Shown in pieces: positions 7,180 through 15,525 of a DNA stretch of 43,859 nt; position 1 is the stretch's first letter; each line of letters begins with the position of its first letter. The notes beneath the pieces were generated by a model. The model did no database searches. It saw only the letters and a list, made by a program, of their open reading frames with translations, and was not told where the DNA came from. The translations under genes were made by a program, and so were the position numbers. The DNA lies in the NCBI GenBank assembly GCA_028287745.1, contig JAQBPB010000057.1, positions 1 through 43,859 on the forward strand. Reading direction: 5' to 3'. The DNA is from Chloroflexota bacterium. GTDB taxonomy: Bacteria > Chloroflexota > Chloroflexia > Chloroheliales > Chloroheliaceae.

Positions 7180-7767
7180 CTAGACCGCCGCCTGGCGTTC
7201 AATAACTCGCACTTCTTTACCACCGGCTTCTTCCAATAATTGGGTCGCCTTTCCTTCAGTCTCCTGGCTGACTCCTTCCAATACGATTAACACCCGGTCG
7301 CCCTGCAACTGATTGGCGTAATGCTTGGCTTCATCTTCCGGCATACCGTAAAGCAAGAGTCCACCGCCCAGGCCGCCAAGGGTGGCCCCGGCTACCGCAC
7401 TGCCTATGAGAGTCGCCAGCGCCCCGGCACCTACCATTACACCCACCCCGGGCACGGTTATTAAAGCCAACCCCACCAGCCAGCCTAAAGAACCGCCCAT
7501 AATGCCACCACTGATTGCTCCCAGGGCCGGGCTTTCGGCCAGGGAGTGTTCTTCCGGCCGTATCAGGCTATTTGTTATGGAAGGTTGTTCGAGGACGGCC
7601 AGGGCATCCTGGCTGCGGCACAGGTATGAAATCTGGTCAGGGTTGAACCCGGATGCTCTCAGGCTGGATAGTCCTACATTGGCAGCGGCCGGGTTTTCGA
7701 AAAGGGCCACCACTACTCTGCCCGACCGGTCGGTTACTTTGCCGGGCTGGTCTGTTATTGAGTTCAT
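7180..7767 (-). CDS. General stress protein 17M (YflT)-like, with glycine-zipper membrane segment
   Basis: A 195-residue protein. The N-terminal part (RVVVALFENPAAANVGLSSL and GFNPDQISYL) looks like the short ferredoxin-like fold of YflT/GSP17M stress proteins, where paired segments sense or bind 'bypassed' positions. Residues ~80-145 are a long Gly/Ala-rich hydrophobic region with repeated GxxxG spacing (GAISGGIMGGSLGWLVG and a second run), suggesting membrane insertion or tight helix packing. The C-terminal part (DRVLIVLEGVSQETEGKATQ) repeats the fold's pattern. Start ATG 7767 has GGAGAAG upstream. It precedes the MMPL gene by 78 bases on the same strand and may share its transcript. The molecular function is unknown. 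Confidence 0.7.
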   Translation of the reverse strand: MNSITDQPGKVTDRSGRVVVALFENPAAANVGLSSLRASGFNPDQISYLCRSQDALAVLEQPSITNSLIRPEEHSLAESPALGAISGGIMGGSLGWLVGLALITVPGVGVMVGAGALATLIGSAVAGATLGGLGGGLLLYGMPEDEAKHYANQLQGDRVLIVLEGVSQETEGKATQLLEEAGGKEVRVIERQAAV

Positions 7768-7952
7768 TCTAGCTTCTCCGCCTACGGAAACATTTACTCA
7801 AAACAAACTTGAGCTTAAATGTCTCTTACTACTGTGATTAAAAATGCCTTTAACCTAAAAGCGGTTAATGTTTGAGGTAAAAGTGGGAAAGTACCTTAAA
7901 CAATAACCGCCAGTGTCCCTGAACTGGAAGTCTCACTCCTGCCTGAACCCCG

Positions 7953-9806
7953 CTAGACCCCACCTTGCTGGAAAGATGTAATTTCCGTCACCGTTTGAAT
8001 ATTGTCGAGTATTTCTCCCGGCATAGACCTTGAAGGGCGCCGGGTTATTTCTCGAATCGCCTGGGGGTCCAGCTTGAAGGTGCGGTCGGCGCGCACCAGG
8101 CCGTTAGTTTCTTGCCCGGTATCGGTCAACTGGGTATAGCAAAAACCGGTAATAGTCGGGCAATCGGCAATTGCGCTGATAAGGTCGTCATACTTTGCCA
8201 GGAAAGTAGCTTCATCGCCAACAGTGGCGTAACCCCACCAGGCTGTACCGAGTTGTGGGGCAAAACTTATTCCACCGCATTCGGTTAGCATTATCGGTTC
8301 TCCATTATGGTGTGCCCCGGCAACTGCCAGACTGCGGTAGTGCGGCTGGATATCGCGCAAGGTGCGTTCGACTGCCTCGGCTGTGCCATAGCGTTCCCGG
8401 ATACTTTCACCGTCCAGCGCGTAGTCATGAATACCCCAGACATCACTGGCGACATGCTCCCAGCCATCGTTACCGATAACCGGGCGGGTATTATCTACAG
8501 CATGGGTGACATTGTAGAGCGCGCGGATATAACTTTGCTGGGCCGGGTCGTGTTCCAGGCCAGGTACGCCCCAGCTTTCGTTGAGCGGTACCCAGGTAAC
8601 TATGGAGGGGTGGCTGTAGTCGCGCCGCACTACCTCCAACCATTCCCGGATTAGCCGCTCAACCGCAATATCTGAAAAGACATACGCATTAGCCATTTCG
8701 CCCCAGACCATCAAGCCCAGCCGGTCGCACCAGTACAAAAAGCGCGGGTCTTCCACCTTTTGGTGAATGCGGATACAGTTAAACCCCAGCTCTTTGGCCA
8801 GCTCAACTTCGCGGCGCAGGGCCGCTTCATTGGGCGCGGCCAGGTGGGATTCGGGCCAGTAGCCCTGTTCCAGCACGGAGCGAATGTAGTAGGGACGGCC
8901 GTTTAGCAGGAAGCGCCCGTTGGCAAATCCTACGCTGCGCAACCCGGCGTAACTGTAAACCTCATCAAGGGTCTGACTACCTTCTCGAAGCTGAATGGTT
9001 GCTTCTATTAAATTAGGAAATTCCGGCGACCACAAAACGCGTTCCCGGCTCATGGTTAACTCGTGAGTCTCCAGGGCGATTTTACGCCGTACCTCTAAGC
9101 TGTCAAAAAGGTAAATATCATCAGCAAGTAAAACACTGTCCACACTGAGGCGCAGGTGTAAATTAAGAGGTTTGCTAGGAACCTGGTTAAGCCGGACCTG
9201 CAGGCCAAGCAGGCCACGATTAAGGTCGGGGGTCCAGCGTATCTCGGTAATGTAAATCTGGCCGACCAGCTCTAACCAGACAGGCTGCCAGATTCCGGTA
9301 GTGCGGTGATACCAGATACGCCGGGGTTCTTTCTCCCAGTACTGTTTGCCGCGTGGTTGAGTAAGGTCGAAGGGCTGGTCAAAGGCGCGGACTACTACCA
9401 CCTGTTCAGAGTTATCTCGTCTCAGCACCTGGCTTATGTCGGCCTCGAAGGGAGTATGGCCACCTTCGTGCTGTGCCACAAGGTAGCCGTTTACCCATAC
9501 TTGTGCCTGGTAATCCACGGCCCCGAAGTGGAGCAGGCAGCGCTGGTTGTCCTCCGCAGTCACCTTAAAAGTGCGGCGATACCACACCACCCGGTGGGGC
9601 GCGGTGTCACCTATTCCACTGGCCGGTGACTCGGGCGGAAAAGGAACGTTTATGGTGCGGTCAAAAACTTCGGGCCGGTTCAGCCAGTCCTGGTTAAGGC
9701 CCACATCTTCGTCATCAAAAGCAAACTGCCACGGTCCGGACAGGTTAGTCCACCCTGGGCGGGCCAATTGTGGGCGGGGATGAAGTTCGTCATCTTGAAA
9801 TAGCAT
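7953..9806 (-). CDS. Glycoside hydrolase family 2 (beta-galactosidase/glucuronidase-like)
   Basis: A 617-residue GH2 enzyme with the usual order: N-terminal jelly-roll sugar-binding domain (~15-180, with RRTFKV, WVNGYLVAQHEGGHTPFEAD and RTTGIWQPVWLE), an immunoglobulin-like domain (~185-290), then the TIM barrel. Likely acid/base is E410 in WVPLNESWG; likely nucleophile is E509 in IMLTECGGIS. The barrel also has the GH2 segment GFNCIRIHQKVEDPRFLYWC. There is no signal peptide, so it should act on oligosaccharides in the cytoplasm. The exact sugar cannot be told; galactose, mannose and glucuronate enzymes share these motifs. Start ATG 9806 has AGAGAGG about 6 bases upstream. No transporter or regulator gene accompanies it. 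Confidence 0.92.
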   Translation of the reverse strand: MLFQDDELHPRPQLARPGWTNLSGPWQFAFDDEDVGLNQDWLNRPEVFDRTINVPFPPESPASGIGDTAPHRVVWYRRTFKVTAEDNQRCLLHFGAVDYQAQVWVNGYLVAQHEGGHTPFEADISQVLRRDNSEQVVVVRAFDQPFDLTQPRGKQYWEKEPRRIWYHRTTGIWQPVWLELVGQIYITEIRWTPDLNRGLLGLQVRLNQVPSKPLNLHLRLSVDSVLLADDIYLFDSLEVRRKIALETHELTMSRERVLWSPEFPNLIEATIQLREGSQTLDEVYSYAGLRSVGFANGRFLLNGRPYYIRSVLEQGYWPESHLAAPNEAALRREVELAKELGFNCIRIHQKVEDPRFLYWCDRLGLMVWGEMANAYVFSDIAVERLIREWLEVVRRDYSHPSIVTWVPLNESWGVPGLEHDPAQQSYIRALYNVTHAVDNTRPVIGNDGWEHVASDVWGIHDYALDGESIRERYGTAEAVERTLRDIQPHYRSLAVAGAHHNGEPIMLTECGGISFAPQLGTAWWGYATVGDEATFLAKYDDLISAIADCPTITGFCYTQLTDTGQETNGLVRADRTFKLDPQAIREITRRPSRSMPGEILDNIQTVTEITSFQQGGV

Positions 9807-10329
9807 TGTAATCCTCTCTAATTCATAGCAGTTTTCAAAGTCAGCAGCAACTTTAGGAATATTCCAATATCAAAGCCTAGTCCACCACAAAGCTTTTGGT
9901 TAACGCTTTTGACTATTTCTTTAGACTTAACCTTCGCTTTTTCTTTAAAATTACTTCTTTAGAATATAAGCTTGGTTTAAAATATTTATTATTGTTGCCC
10001 AATTAAAAGGGCCGTTATCAGGTTGGATAGAAATGCGCTTATCTTTATATCAGGAAGTTCCTACAGATATCCTCTGCGATAAACAATTAACTAAGTGAGC
10101 CAGGAAAAGTTATAACCCTACCTGATAAAAGTATCAAAATCTGATGAATGAAAAAAACGGAGCAGCGGCATAAAACTATAGTTTAAACTTTAGTATAGCA
10201 GGCTAATTTTAGTAGTTCCTGGCAAAAGAATTGCGTTTTTTAGTAGATATTGGTTCCTATTAAAAGCCATTCAGGAAATAGTACTGGCAAATGGCTTTTA
10301 ATTAATGAAAATAAGAGGATTAATCTATC
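9807..10329. other. Long intergenic region between divergent GH2 and baeRF genes
   Basis: An AT-rich 523-base region with no credible coding frame. It should hold promoters for both flanking genes. A perfect palindrome GGAATATTCC (9856-9865) lies about 50 bases before the GH2 start and is a candidate operator. A second dyad containing AGTTTAAACT lies near 10175-10190. A strong hairpin precedes the plus-strand gene (listed separately). Confidence 0.5.
10260..10301 (+). repeat. 12-bp inverted repeat (leader hairpin) before baeRF gene
   Basis: TTAAAAGCCATT (10260-10271) and AATGGCTTTTAA (10290-10301) are perfect complements separated by 18 bases, ending 28 bases before the start codon. On the plus strand the 3' arm ends in a T-rich tract, so it could terminate or attenuate transcription entering the gene, or stabilise the leader. 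Confidence 0.6.
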
Positions 10330-11478
10330 ATGGATATATTGTATAAAGAAGAATTAGACGAGTTAATCAATGGTAGCGTGGACACTTGCGTTTCAATTTA
10401 TGTTCCTAATGAACAAACTCAGACAGAGTTCAAGCAAGCCCGTGTGCAGTACAAGAATTTACTGCGCGAAGCTCAGGCAAGGGTAGCTAAAGAATACCCG
10501 GAGGTTGACCGTGAGGCGATGTTCGAGCAAGCCAATGCTTTGCAGGAGGACGTCAATTTCTGGTCACAACTGGGAAGTAGTCTGGCCGTTTTTATTTCAC
10601 CTACTTTCTTTCGCTACCACCAATTGCCGATTGAGGTTAAAGAGCAGTTAGTGGTAAATCACCGGTTCTACCTCAAGCCCCTTTTGCCAATGCTCACTGG
10701 TGACGGCCGGTTTTATATCCTGGGGCTAAGTCAGAATAATTTGCGCTTCCTGGGCGGCTCACGCCATCGAATTACCGAGCTTGCCCTACCTGAAGGAGTC
10801 CCACACAGCTTCAGCGAAGCCTTGCGCCTTGATGATGAAAAGCAAAAAACGGAATTTCACCAGGGCCGCGGGTCTGACCGCGGTTCAATTTTCCTGGGGA
10901 CCGGTTCGGCTGAAGATGACCATAAAACCGATATTGGACGCTACTTCAAGGCGGTGGACCGGGGCTTCCATGATTTCTTCCGTACCCGCAAAGCGCCGCT
11001 GGTGCTGGCTGGGGTGGAGTACCTATTCCCTCTCTACAAAGCGGCTAATACCTATCAGTACCTGGTCGATACCGGCATCAAGGGTAACCCTGAGGTTTTG
11101 AAACCCCAGGAGTTGCACGACCAGGCCTGGCCGATTGTAGAGCCTTATTTTGCCAAAGCTCAGCAAGAGGCTATCGAACGATACAACCTGTATGATGGAA
11201 GTAACCCGGAAAGGGCCTCCAAAACTATAGAAGAAATTGTTTCTGCGGCGGCTTATGGGCGGGCGGATACACTTTTTGTAGCAGTGGACACCGAACAGTG
11301 GGGCACTTTTAATTACGAAACCAGTAAGGTAGAGCTACACCCGGCCCCTCAGCCAGGTGATGAAGATTTGCTGGACCTTGCGGCTATTCAAACTCTCATG
11401 CATGGTGGCACTGTTTACGCACTACCGGCAGACCAGGTGCCGGAGGGCGCGCCTATGACGGCTATTTTCCGGTACTAA
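10330..11478 (+). CDS. baeRF-family protein (bacterial release factor eRF1-like)
   Basis: A 382-residue soluble protein resembling the bacterial 'archaeo-eukaryotic release factor' families (baeRF, probably family 3/7). These proteins share the eRF1 domain 2/3 and Pelota-like fold and are predicted, not proven, to act in ribosome rescue. Matching features are the opening CVSIYVPN, an N-terminal helical segment, the central LAVFISPTFFRYHQLP strand block, LVLAGVEYLFPLYKAANTY, and the C-terminal VSAAAYGRADTLFVAVDTEQWG. There is no export signal. Start ATG 10330 has AGAGG about 12 bases upstream. It is followed by a perfect 17-bp hairpin and then the GH1-RmlD fusion. Function remains predicted only. 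Confidence 0.75.
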   Translation: MDILYKEELDELINGSVDTCVSIYVPNEQTQTEFKQARVQYKNLLREAQARVAKEYPEVDREAMFEQANALQEDVNFWSQLGSSLAVFISPTFFRYHQLPIEVKEQLVVNHRFYLKPLLPMLTGDGRFYILGLSQNNLRFLGGSRHRITELALPEGVPHSFSEALRLDDEKQKTEFHQGRGSDRGSIFLGTGSAEDDHKTDIGRYFKAVDRGFHDFFRTRKAPLVLAGVEYLFPLYKAANTYQYLVDTGIKGNPEVLKPQELHDQAWPIVEPYFAKAQQEAIERYNLYDGSNPERASKTIEEIVSAAAYGRADTLFVAVDTEQWGTFNYETSKVELHPAPQPGDEDLLDLAAIQTLMHGGTVYALPADQVPEGAPMTAIFRY

Positions 11479-11514
11479 ATTAAAAAATTACTTATAAATT
11501 ATTCAGATTTGGTG

Positions 11515-11555
11515 GGGTTTCTACTCAAAATAAGTTGAATTTTGAGTAGAAACCC
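11515..11555 (+). terminator. Perfect 17-bp stem-loop after the baeRF gene
   Basis: Two perfectly complementary arms of 17 bases (11515-11531 and 11539-11555) flank a 7-base loop, 37 bases after the stop codon. Only TATT follows, so it lacks a classical U-tract. It may be a terminator aided by stem strength, an mRNA-stabilising end, or a processing site. Confidence 0.6.
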
Positions 11556-11614
11556 TATTCCCAACGGCTAAATTGGAATAATAAAATCACCTGAATGGAC
11601 AGGAGGTTGCTTCC

Positions 11615-13867
11615 TTGAGTTTTTTAAAAGATAAGGGTTCCCTGGAGCTATGGGGTGGGTTTGAGTGCACCGTAAACCGGGTTGGAAACAATTTTTTTGA
11701 TCAATCGGAATGGAATGGTCATGCCAGGCGGATTAGAGACCTTGATCTGGTTGCCGGTTTAGGAATTAAAACAATCCGCTACCCGGTGCTGTGGGAACAT
11801 ACCGCGCCAGAAAGTCTCGAAAAGTTCGACTGGACCCAGCAGGACGAAAGATTATCCCGCCTGCAAGAACTTGGTATACAGCCGATTGTTGGTCTTGTTC
11901 ATCACGGGAGCGGCCCAGCCTATACCGACCTGCTTGACCCGGCTTTTCCGGAAAAATTAGCTATTTATGCGCGAGCCGTAGCCGAACGCTACCCCTGGAT
12001 CGAGGCTTATACTCCTGTAAACGAACCGTTGACTACCGCCAGGTTTAGCGGACTATATGGTCATTGGTATCCTCACCATACCAATAATGAAAGTTTTCTA
12101 AAAGCGCTGCTTAACGAGTGCCGGGCTACTGTCCTGGCGATGCAGGCTATTCGAGAGGTTAACCCCGGCGCCTGCCTGGTGCAAACGGAGGATTTGGGTA
12201 AGATTCATAGTACTCCGGGTTTGAGCTATCAGGCTGAACTTGAGAATAACCGGCGATGGCTCTCGTTTGATTTGCTGTGTGGAAGGGTTGATAACCGGCA
12301 TCCGCTCTGGAATTACTTGCTTGAGGATTGTAAAGTTTCTCCGGCTGACCTGGCCTGGTTTTCAGAGAATCCTTTTCCACCGGATATTTTTGGTATTAAC
12401 TACTATTTAAGCAGTGAACGATTTTTAGATGAACGCATGCACTACTACCCCGCCGAGTATCACGGCGGTAATAAACAGCAGTCCTATGCTGATGTTGAAG
12501 CGGTACGAGTGCTTGGAAATGGACTTGCTGGATATAAAACAATATTAGCCGAGGTCTGGGAACGCTATCACAAACCAATTGCGGTGACCGAAGTGCATAA
12601 TGGCTGCACCAGAGAGGAGCAAATGCGCTGGCTGGTGCATGCCTGGCAAAATTGTGAACAATTACGTCAAAAGGGTGTGGATATAAAGGCGCTAACGGTC
12701 TGGGCGCTTATAGGTTTATATGACTGGAATAAATTAGTGACACAACCCAGGGGCTTTTATGAGCCAGGTGTATTTGACCTGCGTGGTCCCCAACCGCGTC
12801 CAACCGCCCTGTCTAAAGTCGTACAGGAACTGGCAATCGGGAAAGTGCCGCACCACCCGACCCTCGGGGCACCGGGTTGGTGGGAACGGCCAGAACGCTT
12901 TATCTATGGGTGCGTAAGCGGGGAGAATAGCAGGGCATCCAGGCTCCAATCGCAACCTCTAAATCAAAAACTGGTGAAAGATCGTACCTGGCAACCGGTT
13001 CTTATTACCGGGGCCACCGGCACGTTGGGCCAGGCTTTTATACGCTTATGCGAGTTGCGCGGCTTGCCCTATGTGGCGCTAAACCGCCAGGAGTTGGATA
13101 TTACCAACCCACAGGCAGTTAAACAAACCCTGCGCTACTGGCGGCCCTGGGCAGTAGTAAATGCGGCAGGGTTTGTGCGGGTGGATCAGGCTGAAGATGA
13201 GCCAGTGAAATGCTTGCAGGAAAATACTTGCGGCCCAATGAACCTCGCAGCGGAGTGCGTTCAAGAAGGTATCCGGCTGCTTGTTTTCTCCTCCGACCTG
13301 GTGTTCAACGGGAGAACCAGTTCACCTTACCTGGAAAGCAGCCCAGCCTGTCCGCTTAATGTCTATGGCCGGAGCAAATGTGAAGCCGAGCAGCAGGTCC
13401 TGCAAATTATGCCGGGCGCTTTAGTGGTGCGTACCAGCGCTTTCTTTGGCCCCTGGGACCAATACAACTTTGTAACTAATGCCTTACAAAGCCTGCTTGC
13501 GGGACAGACCTTTGTAGCTTCCCAGGATAATATTGTTTCGCCAACTTATGTTCCGGACCTTGGGCATGCCTGCCTTGACCTGTTGATTGACGGGGAAAGT
13601 GGGTTGTGGCACCTGGCAAACCAGGGTGAGGTTAGCTGGTTTGAACTGGCTCAGCGGGCCGCGGAGGTGGCAAAAGTGGAAGTGCGCAAATTACAACCCT
13701 GTGCGAGCCAGGAACTGACAGGGAAGGCTAAACGGCCCCAATATAGCGTCTTAGACAGCGAACGCGGTCGCTTGCTTCCTTCGTTGGATAATGCTTTAGA
13801 ACGTTTTATCCGGGAGTGTGAGCAGTTAAGCTGGGAAAACTTGGGGCAGGCAGCCCGTTCGGCTTAG
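11615..13867 (+). CDS. GH1-type glycosidase fused to RmlD-type sugar-nucleotide reductase
   Basis: A 750-residue fusion. Residues ~10-410 are a GH1-like TIM barrel with acid/base E137 in YTPVNEPLTT and a probable nucleophile E326 in AVTEVHNG, which replaces the classical ITENG. Residues ~455-740 are an RmlD-type short-chain dehydrogenase: NAD(P)-binding LITGATGTLGQ (G466-G472), catalytic-site YGRSK (Y584, K588) and S559/S560 in FSSDLVFNG. RmlD makes dTDP-L-rhamnose; the substrate here is not certain. Start is TTG 11615 with a strong AGGAGG 8 bases upstream. I recall similar fusions beside glycosyltransferase and UDP-galactopyranose mutase genes in other bacteria; a glycosyltransferase follows here but no mutase does. 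A role in surface-glycan building is likely. Confidence 0.88.
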   Translation: MSFLKDKGSLELWGGFECTVNRVGNNFFDQSEWNGHARRIRDLDLVAGLGIKTIRYPVLWEHTAPESLEKFDWTQQDERLSRLQELGIQPIVGLVHHGSGPAYTDLLDPAFPEKLAIYARAVAERYPWIEAYTPVNEPLTTARFSGLYGHWYPHHTNNESFLKALLNECRATVLAMQAIREVNPGACLVQTEDLGKIHSTPGLSYQAELENNRRWLSFDLLCGRVDNRHPLWNYLLEDCKVSPADLAWFSENPFPPDIFGINYYLSSERFLDERMHYYPAEYHGGNKQQSYADVEAVRVLGNGLAGYKTILAEVWERYHKPIAVTEVHNGCTREEQMRWLVHAWQNCEQLRQKGVDIKALTVWALIGLYDWNKLVTQPRGFYEPGVFDLRGPQPRPTALSKVVQELAIGKVPHHPTLGAPGWWERPERFIYGCVSGENSRASRLQSQPLNQKLVKDRTWQPVLITGATGTLGQAFIRLCELRGLPYVALNRQELDITNPQAVKQTLRYWRPWAVVNAAGFVRVDQAEDEPVKCLQENTCGPMNLAAECVQEGIRLLVFSSDLVFNGRTSSPYLESSPACPLNVYGRSKCEAEQQVLQIMPGALVVRTSAFFGPWDQYNFVTNALQSLLAGQTFVASQDNIVSPTYVPDLGHACLDLLIDGESGLWHLANQGEVSWFELAQRAAEVAKVEVRKLQPCASQELTGKAKRPQYSVLDSERGRLLPSLDNALERFIRECEQLSWENLGQAARSA

Positions 13868-14038
13868 TTTTTCTTGCTAATGCACGCTGATAGCAGTACC
13901 CATCTTATTTGGGAGATTTTCGAAATTCAGGGCAGCCTGGTGTTGTAACAGACACCGTTACCTGGCAGCAGGCTGGATCTGAAAATTACCCGGATAGGCA
14001 ACCGTTTAGCCAGCGGCTAATTGTAAAAGGAGTTCCCA

Positions 14039-15223
14039 ATGAGTGATATTATTTGTATTAGCCATTTGCGATGGGATTTCGTCTGGCAAAGACCGCAGCA
14101 GTTACTTTCACGGTTATCTAGCACCGGGCGGCTTTTTTTTGTTGAAGAGCCTGTGGCACCGATCGGGACCGGGGAACCTCACCTGGAGGTATTTCCCGGC
14201 CGTGGTGGGCCTGACATCACTATTATCCGGCTGATCTACCCGGTTGAGAAGGCCGACTGGACTGATATGCTGGACGCGGTTACTCACACGACCTGGCTCG
14301 GTCACGGGGATCCCCGCACCCAGGCCATCTACCGGCAGTTGCTGTTAGACTATTTTCAAGCGGAAGCATCTGTTAAAGAAGGTGTCCTTGCGACACCTGT
14401 CCTATGGCTTTATACACCTATGGCCCTGGATTTCGTGGAAGCCATTAATCACCGGGTGCTTGTTTATGATGTAATGGACCAATTGGCGGCCTTCAAAAAT
14501 GCCCCTCCCGAGTTACTACAGCAGGAGGAAAAGTTACTCCGCAAGGCGGACCTGGTATTTACCGGCGGTGTCAGTCTTTACCAGGCCAAACAGCCTTTCA
14601 ACTCTAACGTCCATCTCTTTCCAAGCGGGGTTGAGGCGGCCCATTTCGCCAGGGCGGTCGACCGCGCAAATTTCCCCAAACCAGCCGAACTGGCCGGTTT
14701 AGCTCAGCCCATACTGGGTTATTATGGTGTGATTGATGAGCGAATGGATTTTCCATTACTGGTGGAGGTAGCCGAGGCCCGCCCGGATTGGAACATTGTC
14801 CTGGTTGGCCCGCTAGCTAAAATTATGCCCGAAGATTTGCCGCGCCTTCCAAACCTGCACTATCCCGGTGGGAAAAGCTATGAAGAGTTACCCGCTTACC
14901 TGGCTTACTTCGATGTCGCCCTGGTGCCATTTTTGATAAACGAAACTACCCGGTATCTGAGTCCGACCAAGACTCTGGAATATATGGCTGCTTACAAACC
15001 AATTGTCTCAACGCCAATTAATGATGTGGTTGAACTATTTGGCGAGGTAGTACGCATTGCGGATACTCCGGCCGAATTTGTCAGCCAGGTTGAAGCGGTT
15101 TTGCAAGCCGGTAATGCAGGCAACCAGGCAATGAAAAGCAAAGAGGATGAGTTGCTGGAGCGTTATAGCTGGGATTGCCTTGCCGGACAAATGCGAGAGC
15201 TTATCGACCAATATAATACTTAG
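14039..15223 (+). CDS. Glycosyltransferase, GT-B fold
   Basis: A 394-residue cytosolic enzyme. The opening ICISHLRWDFVWQRPQQLLS is characteristic of a glycosyltransferase group often found beside GH1-RmlD fusion genes (from memory). The second Rossmann half carries LGYYGVIDERMDFPLL, the NIVLVGPL strand, YPGGKSYEELPAYLAYFDVA and the sugar-nucleotide-binding SPTKTLEYMAAYKPIVST, with the usual GT4-like C-terminus. The donor and acceptor are unknown. ATG 14039 has AAAGGAG 7-8 bases upstream. It lies 171 bases after the fusion gene on the same strand, and the two probably work in one pathway. Confidence 0.85.
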   Translation: MSDIICISHLRWDFVWQRPQQLLSRLSSTGRLFFVEEPVAPIGTGEPHLEVFPGRGGPDITIIRLIYPVEKADWTDMLDAVTHTTWLGHGDPRTQAIYRQLLLDYFQAEASVKEGVLATPVLWLYTPMALDFVEAINHRVLVYDVMDQLAAFKNAPPELLQQEEKLLRKADLVFTGGVSLYQAKQPFNSNVHLFPSGVEAAHFARAVDRANFPKPAELAGLAQPILGYYGVIDERMDFPLLVEVAEARPDWNIVLVGPLAKIMPEDLPRLPNLHYPGGKSYEELPAYLAYFDVALVPFLINETTRYLSPTKTLEYMAAYKPIVSTPINDVVELFGEVVRIADTPAEFVSQVEAVLQAGNAGNQAMKSKEDELLERYSWDCLAGQMRELIDQYNT

Positions 15224-15525
15224 CTGTCATATATTTTTTGAAATAGTTATAGAGGCTAACAAAGGCGGGTGCAAAACCCCGGTCTTTTAACTTTCCGGTA
15301 GTTCTATCCAGTGACCAGCCCTTGCTAAGGCCAACCCCCCTATATTATTATTCTTTCAGCACTTTATCGATACCTACTTTCCTTAAAGGCTAAATTAAAG
15401 CTAAATCTCATACTGGCTCATACTTTATGCGTTTAATCACATTAAAAAACCAAAATAAAGGTTATGCTAGGGTAGTAGACTCTTCGTTGGTGTCGTTGAT
15501 GTGATTTAATGAAGGAAAATAAAAT
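15224..15525 (+). other. Intergenic region before the secreted repeat protein
   Basis: An AT-rich stretch of 302 bases with no coding frame. A direct repeat of CTCATACT occurs near 15407 and 15417. A TATGCTAGGGT sequence (15463-15473) resembles the extended -10 motif seen elsewhere in the window, but no matching -35 box is visible. No riboswitch or RNA gene was recognised. Confidence 0.4.

Noticed and set aside
15224..15525. Possible riboswitch before the secreted repeat protein
   Set aside because: I looked for conserved cores and a terminator-antiterminator pair and found only short, unstable stems and a small direct repeat.
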